Of a stretch of 44,546 nt of DNA, positions 41,201 to 44,546 are shown piece after piece (position 1 is the first letter of the stretch; each line of letters begins with the position of its first letter). The notes under the pieces are model-generated. The model saw only the letters and a program-made list of their open reading frames with translations. It was not told the origin of the DNA and ran no database searches. This stretch comes from Halocafeteria seosinensis (lineage: Eukaryota; Sar; Bigyra; Bicosoecida), in NCBI GenBank assembly GCA_001687465.1, contig LVLI01000296.1:1-44546 (forward strand), written 5' to 3'. The translations under genes and the position numbers were made by a program.

Positions 41201-44200
41201 ACAAACGGTATTAGCTCATTTGCAGGAATGCTTAAGCGTCGAGGATCAGGTGTGAGATAGTTTGATATGCCAACCATCCTTTCGGTGGGGGCAACTATTT
41301 CCCAGGAATACACAAAATTGAAACGTGATACGTCACTAGAGCTTTCATCGGTCTTCTCACAGGCCACAAGCGTAGCAGATGACGCGAACAATACGGGACT
41401 GGAACTCACGATTTTCTCTCCGGGCTCTTCGTTGAAGAAGATTGAGGGAGCTTGATGCCTTTCAACCCGGAACTTAATTGAACGGTTCTTCGAGCTTCCA
41501 TGGATATTCTCTCCTCTTAGGGTAAACCTGTATGTTGCCCCCGATAGCAACTCAGCGGCTCGAACCAGCATATTGTCCCGATTTTCTTGATTAGCAAGGT
41601 GTATTTTTTCTCTTACAGGATTGGTATTGTTGGAATGAGTGACATCAACTCCATCTGATGTTTCCACAGCCTGTAATGCCCACGTCCAAACAATACCATG
41701 AGCGCGACTGCTCCCTGTAGCAAACGTTACAACAACTTCTGCATCATCGCACAAGGCAAGCACCTCTTGGTAGGCAACATGGAACTCAACTGCCGGTGGA
41801 GGATATGGAGGCAACACTCGACGTGTAGTGAGGGGCATAGATGCAGAGGGTTGGTCTTGTTCAATAATTCCTCCAAGAACTGTAATGCTCGTGTTCACCA
41901 TAACTGTTGCTCCATGCTCTTCTTTGTCTCGCTCGGGGGACCGCAAATAGATCACCAATGCTTGAGAATCCAGCCACGAACAGCTACTAAATACCGACAC
42001 ATTCCTTCCAATCTCAGAGTAAAGCAATTCGCCACATTCAAACGATACTCCGAGACCGCCAAAGTTAGTGTGTGTATCAAACTTGATAGTCAAGAGTGAC
42101 CCCAATCGATCTAGTTGTGGCCCCGCCACTATTGAGGGGGCTGAACGCAAGCTCGGTGTCGCGCTGGCTGAGGGAGTAATGGGGCTGTGCGTCTGAGTAG
42201 GGTCTGTAGAGCTAGCGACGGTGCCGCTGAGTGGTCCCGTCGTTCTGATCGTTTTGCTGCTCGTCTGGCTTGCTGTTCGCGGGAGTGAAACGGTCTCAGT
42301 TTCACCACGGGTTTCCGGGCTCACGGAGCAGGTCTCCGTCGCGCTTGCGATCGACGTTCGGGTTCTCGCCGTCGATCCAATTGGATATCTGGGGTCGCCA
42401 GCTTCAGTGCGAGTGGCTGGCGAGCTGAGAGATCCCCCAGACGCTGCAGATCGACTGGCACTTCCATCGAGTGTAGCGCCAAACGTTGAGCTCACAGCTC
42501 CCATTGCACTCGGACTAAACGCAGTGGGGCGGCTTGGAGTTGTCCTGGACGCCGGTCTTCTCGGGGTAGCACTAACTGACTCTTGGATGGTTGACGTGGG
42601 TCGACTGGGAGAAACGGGTGATTGGTTTGACGGGGTGGTTAACGGCAACTCGAGGTTTGTAGTTGACGCACCCACCGATTCTGTTGCTGATGTATTAACG
42701 CCCCTGGCTCCGGAAGCGCTAGATGTCACTGTCACTTCACCAGCAACTTCCGATGGTGTTTCCCTCGGTACTGGTGTCTCTCCTTCTGATAAACGAGTTG
42801 CAGTCACTCGATGATATCCTGGCGTACTCATAGTGGTTGAGGACGTCAGTGCGGATGAGGTAGTAGATGACGCACCCGCCGATTCTGTTGCTGAAGTCAC
42901 AACGACCATGGTTCCAGAAGCGCTAGATGTCACTGTCACTCCACCAGCAACTTCAGATGGTGTTTTGCTTCGATCGGGAATCTCTTCTTCCGACAAAGGA
43001 GTTCCTGTAACTCGATGGGGGTCTGTGGTTCTAATAGTGGGTTCAGACGTCACTGTGGGTGAGGCAGCAATCGTGGACGAGGTAGTAGCTGTGGATAAAG
43101 CCGTCTCTGTGGGTGAGGTAGTAGCTGCGGATGAAGCTGCTTCTGCGGGTGAGGTAGTAGCTGTAAATGAAGCTGTCTCTGTGGATGAGGAAGTAGCTGT
43201 CGGAGTACTCCTAGATGCTGCAGATCGACTGACACTCCCATCTAGTGTAGCGCCAAACGTTGAGCTCACAGCTCCCATTGCACTCGGACTAAAGGCAGTG
43301 GGGCGGCTTCGAGCTGCCGTGGGTCGACTGGGAGAAACGGGTGATTGGTTTGACGGCGTCGTTAACGGCAACCGTTGATTTGTAGATAACGCACCCACCG
43401 ATTCCGTTGCCGATGTAATAACGCCCATGGTTCCGGAAGCGCTAAACGTCACTGTCTCCTTACCAGTAAATTCCGATGATGTTTCACTCCCTACCGGTGT
43501 TTCTTCCGACAAAGGAGTTGTTGTCACTCGATGGTATCCTGGTGAACTCATAGTGGATGAAGACGTCACAGTCCAAAAACCTGTTTGGGTGGCTGCGCTC
43601 GTCGCTGCAGGTGACGCCAATATTGTGGGTGAAGCCGTTCCCGCTATCGCAATTGAAGCCGTCGCTGCTGGTCGACAACCATCTTGAGCTTCCGTCGGGA
43701 CTTCTCCTGCTTTACAGGGTTGGCAGGAGGAATTAAACACAGTGGCGAATTCATCTGCGCGACAACGGATACAACCATCCTGCTTTTTTGTCGGAACTTC
43801 ACCAGCACCACACAAACGACAAGTCGTATCAAATACTGAGGCATATTGATTGCTCGAACAAGCCTCACATCCTTTCCCATCTCGGGCCGGTATTCGTCCC
43901 ACTTCACACACTCTTTGAGCATTCCTCCGTAGTCGTGGAAAGATATCACTTCTTGAGACGCCCTTCACCTCAGGAACAAACCACACCGCGTCCGACCACA
44001 AACTGACATTGCCCTTTCGATACAACTCTCCTCGAATCTCCGAAAGGTCTCCGGAATTGTCTTCCAAATGTACATTCTCTGTACCTCCTGTGGCAATGAG
44101 CTTCTCCGCATTCGTCTCACGATTCTCTGTGGCATGGACGCAATGACGGATGACAACATCAGCTTCATCCAGTTCCCCAATCATGAACGACCGAGGCGAA

Positions 44201-44546
44201 GACAACATATAAACGTTCTCGATCACTAATTGGCCTCCTAAATGTCCCGTATCGGCTCCACATACACCTCCGGATTTCTCGTTGGTGGTAGTAACCAACC
44301 CAGTGATATACGAATCTTGAACATGCATAGTTCCATATTCTTGTGCCGTCCATGAACCACCCAAACCTCCCGTTGATGCGCCCAGGACGTCCCCTAACGT
44401 AAAGCACTCAGTGATACTCACAAATCCTTCAAACCGACCTCCGTTAGCTCCGACGATCCCACCACTATACGGCCCAACGATGTTACCCATTGAAGAGCAT
44501 CGGCGGATATGTGCTGCAGAACCAGCTCCGCCGCCGGTGCCAGAAC
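38218..44546 (-). CDS. giant REJ-domain cell-surface protein, 3' part (5' end beyond the window)
   Basis: The minus frame is open from the right edge to the stop at 38218, about 2108 residues without an intron. The Met at 44490 is internal, because the frame continues upstream (GTGGGAGSAAH...). In order the protein shows: GLUG-like repeats (GPYSGGIVGANGG, STGGLGGSW, EKSGGVCGADTGHLGG); three cysteine-rich repeats of the C-x-x-G-x-x-P-T-x-x-x-x-G-C type (about 210-295); a Ser/Thr/Pro mucin-like stretch of about 500 residues with long internal repeats; and a REJ/PKD-type ectodomain (about 820-1400) built of immunoglobulin-like strands. Further extracellular sequence follows, then one transmembrane helix (VSIAVAVLISLAAVFAGGSA) and a ~35-residue tail (YRIRKRDRP...). 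REJ modules occur in polycystins and sea-urchin sperm receptors, where they face the outside. Here a type I adhesion or recognition role is inferred. A decayed copy lies at 10.6-12.4 kb. Confidence 0.82.
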   Translation of the reverse strand, partial: SGTGGGAGSAAHIRRCSSMGNIVGPYSGGIVGANGGRFEGFVSITECFTLGDVLGASTGGLGGSWTAQEYGTMHVQDSYITGLVTTTNEKSGGVCGADTGHLGGQLVIENVYMLSSPRSFMIGELDEADVVIRHCVHATENRETNAEKLIATGGTENVHLEDNSGDLSEIRGELYRKGNVSLWSDAVWFVPEVKGVSRSDIFPRLRRNAQRVCEVGRIPARDGKGCEACSSNQYASVFDTTCRLCGAGEVPTKKQDGCIRCRADEFATVFNSSCQPCKAGEVPTEAQDGCRPAATASIAIAGTASPTILASPAATSAATQTGFWTVTSSSTMSSPGYHRVTTTPLSEETPVGSETSSEFTGKETVTFSASGTMGVITSATESVGALSTNQRLPLTTPSNQSPVSPSRPTAARSRPTAFSPSAMGAVSSTFGATLDGSVSRSAASRSTPTATSSSTETASFTATTSPAEAASSAATTSPTETALSTATTSSTIAASPTVTSEPTIRTTDPHRVTGTPLSEEEIPDRSKTPSEVAGGVTVTSSASGTMVVVTSATESAGASSTTSSALTSSTTMSTPGYHRVTATRLSEGETPVPRETPSEVAGEVTVTSSASGARGVNTSATESVGASTTNLELPLTTPSNQSPVSPSRPTSTIQESVSATPRRPASRTTPSRPTAFSPSAMGAVSSTFGATLDGSASRSAASGGSLSSPATRTEAGDPRYPIGSTARTRTSIASATETCSVSPETRGETETVSLPRTASQTSSKTIRTTGPLSGTVASSTDPTQTHSPITPSASATPSLRSAPSIVAGPQLDRLGSLLTIKFDTHTNFGGLGVSFECGELLYSEIGRNVSVFSSCSWLDSQALVIYLRSPERDKEEHGATVMVNTSITVLGGIIEQDQPSASMPLTTRRVLPPYPPPAVEFHVAYQEVLALCDDAEVVVTFATGSSRAHGIVWTWALQAVETSDGVDVTHSNNTNPVREKIHLANQENRDNMLVRAAELLSGATYRFTLRGENIHGSSKNRSIKFRVERHQAPSIFFNEEPGEKIVSSSPVLFASSATLVACEKTDESSSDVSRFNFVYSWEIVAPTERMVGISNYLTPDPRRLSIPANELIPFVKPYKFHFNVTATSGARALRSSREIGLTVEPSPVEAHIAGGSRPVSISSNLILDASSSKSTVENLEGIPEDWSFEKQFFWKCQVLNNNCTDVLIKDATKAGPSLVVQSETLESLKQKTSSDEQLSVTFTVTVRFQLNRDSGSPFTSSDSDSITITLTGNSIPVVTLDSFLPKDAPITLINGQSHFKVNPNSEIRVAANVRESSDTVSRWSLMDETGIDLGTVIDSPRVEANPLVIRANQLLQGSTYTVRYQSQFGDQFVSKNPSGFTEVRFTVNEPPMSGRFLISSPGEIVGDVTEVRLSATGWKDQNVPLMYSFYSGFISDFSSSSSLRSARSRPTDIVTVPTPDQGNSVWMFLKITDALGASKVVKRHISIRRPASAQLGQAANAKRIKAEGCVNTKDASCVARSARDGARANNLVAVSSNDGRRLLADDKHSNATLYLINILDSLEAGYDFAVNDEMTAADFIGSLSPIAGSQASTVSEALRVLNLLTRILDNNLDPATTQFRYSNNLGDEVVTVVSLTLSRNFEKNEPLFSNGKNALELVSRSQLIGRLAGSGTQTAHTLFHDLPSFCDQTFFASVYSRRISAFGSFEIEPERLKHGVGLSDLEFHNCDRDPKLTNNMERVIPAVTRNNDEDLLFSKLSEADVIIQEYVGPPLVAFHGGIIQEAAYSSATADSFVSALNGYIYSLLPQGDILTGRSAIRGNNRRHLGVIRRLSETFVSNIQKNMLQRQIASKTLSLSAFSVDGQAAVLQQPVNLTMVLYPEPGVAGTSLRDIPDVTRLLSGRMELISRTERCPGSDGNPTNISVSCVDPLTGSHTAVSVECDKDFEGAEIQVFCGQSVIVPVVLHSDNGVSDWSDANITQSSIRFDGRTITAETNQSGVFLASLFTVKTRQVARMIAPPTSSPTSMPSSSMQASFSSSVDDAHGSFDDDGLSRVSIAVAVLISLAAVFAGGSAVYCYRIRKRDRPAPIHVREQEGDVYIQEDETRAAEAI
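42435..43560 (-). repeat. internal coding repeats of the mucin-like region
   Basis: Two long near-identical copies, about 42435-42830 and 43210-43560, encode the same order: a MGAVSSTFGATLDGS-type block, SNQSPVSPSRPT, TTSATESVGAST and a (V/S)TVTSSASG-type block. The first carries an extra ~60-nt insertion relative to the second. A third partial copy lies at about 42836-43020. Between copies, at about 43050-43200, an 18/36-nt minisatellite encodes TTSPTETASSAA-like units. Copy similarity is high at silent sites, which suggests recent unequal exchange and length polymorphism. Confidence 0.85.

Noticed and set aside
42221-43378. Long plus-strand frames antisense to the mucin-like region
   Set aside because: They are open because the Ser/Thr-rich minus-strand repeats lack stops on the complement; the low-complexity Val/Ala/Asp product is an expected shadow.
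1-44546. CRISPR arrays, bacterial operons or prophage
   Set aside because: No regularly spaced short repeats, no Shine-Dalgarno-led gene strings; introns and domain types show a eukaryotic nuclear origin.

Overview
This is nuclear DNA of a eukaryote. Most genes are split by short introns, nearly all 61-87 nt, with GTACGY, GTAAGY or GTRNGY donors and YAG acceptors. Several proteins belong to eukaryote-only families: NOL7, DENN-WD40 RabGEF, PDZ/PH, TTL-like and REJ. Base composition is close to balanced. The gene mix and an EctA (ectoine pathway) gene would suit a unicellular, perhaps marine or salt-tolerant, alga or protist. I cannot name the lineage from this window.

Left third (1-13.4 kb). 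This part is gene-poor. An RNase H-like fragment runs off the left edge (1-190, minus). A three-exon EctA-type diaminobutyrate acetyltransferase with a presequence-like N-terminus lies at 2304-3186 (minus). A tubulin-tyrosine-ligase-like protein with a signal anchor lies at 8030-9631 (plus). Between 10.4 and 13.4 kb are decayed sequences: a ~62-bp tandem repeat, a 1.7-kb pseudogene of the REJ gene found at the other end of the window, a cluster of AT palindromes, and a broken type II membrane protein gene.

Middle (13.4-30.5 kb). This part is compact. It holds NOL7 (13475-14637, plus, 4 exons), a 17-repeat LRR protein (15521-17239, minus), a METTL13/spermidine-synthase-fold methyltransferase (17620-18796, plus, 4 exons), a 2212-residue DENN-WD40 protein (18839-25477, minus), an LRR pseudogene (25590-26274, plus), a coiled-coil protein (26559-27767, plus, 5 exons) and a PDZ-coiled coil-PH protein (27775-30478, minus, 2 exons). 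Two convergent pairs are only 42 and 7 nt apart.

Right third (30.8-44.5 kb, all minus). Two tandem paralogues encode large multipass membrane proteins of a family I do not recognise (30824-33669 and 34656-37328); the second has an in-frame TAA. Last is the 3' part of a very large cell-surface protein (38218 to the right edge): GLUG-like repeats, cysteine-rich repeats, a mucin-like Ser/Thr region, a REJ-type ectodomain, one transmembrane helix and a short tail.

The genes do not form one pathway. The themes are membrane and surface biology (REJ protein, multipass pair, TTL-like), trafficking and signalling (DENN, PDZ-PH), nucleolar work (NOL7), and local gene birth and decay: both the LRR and REJ genes have inverted, broken copies in the same window.
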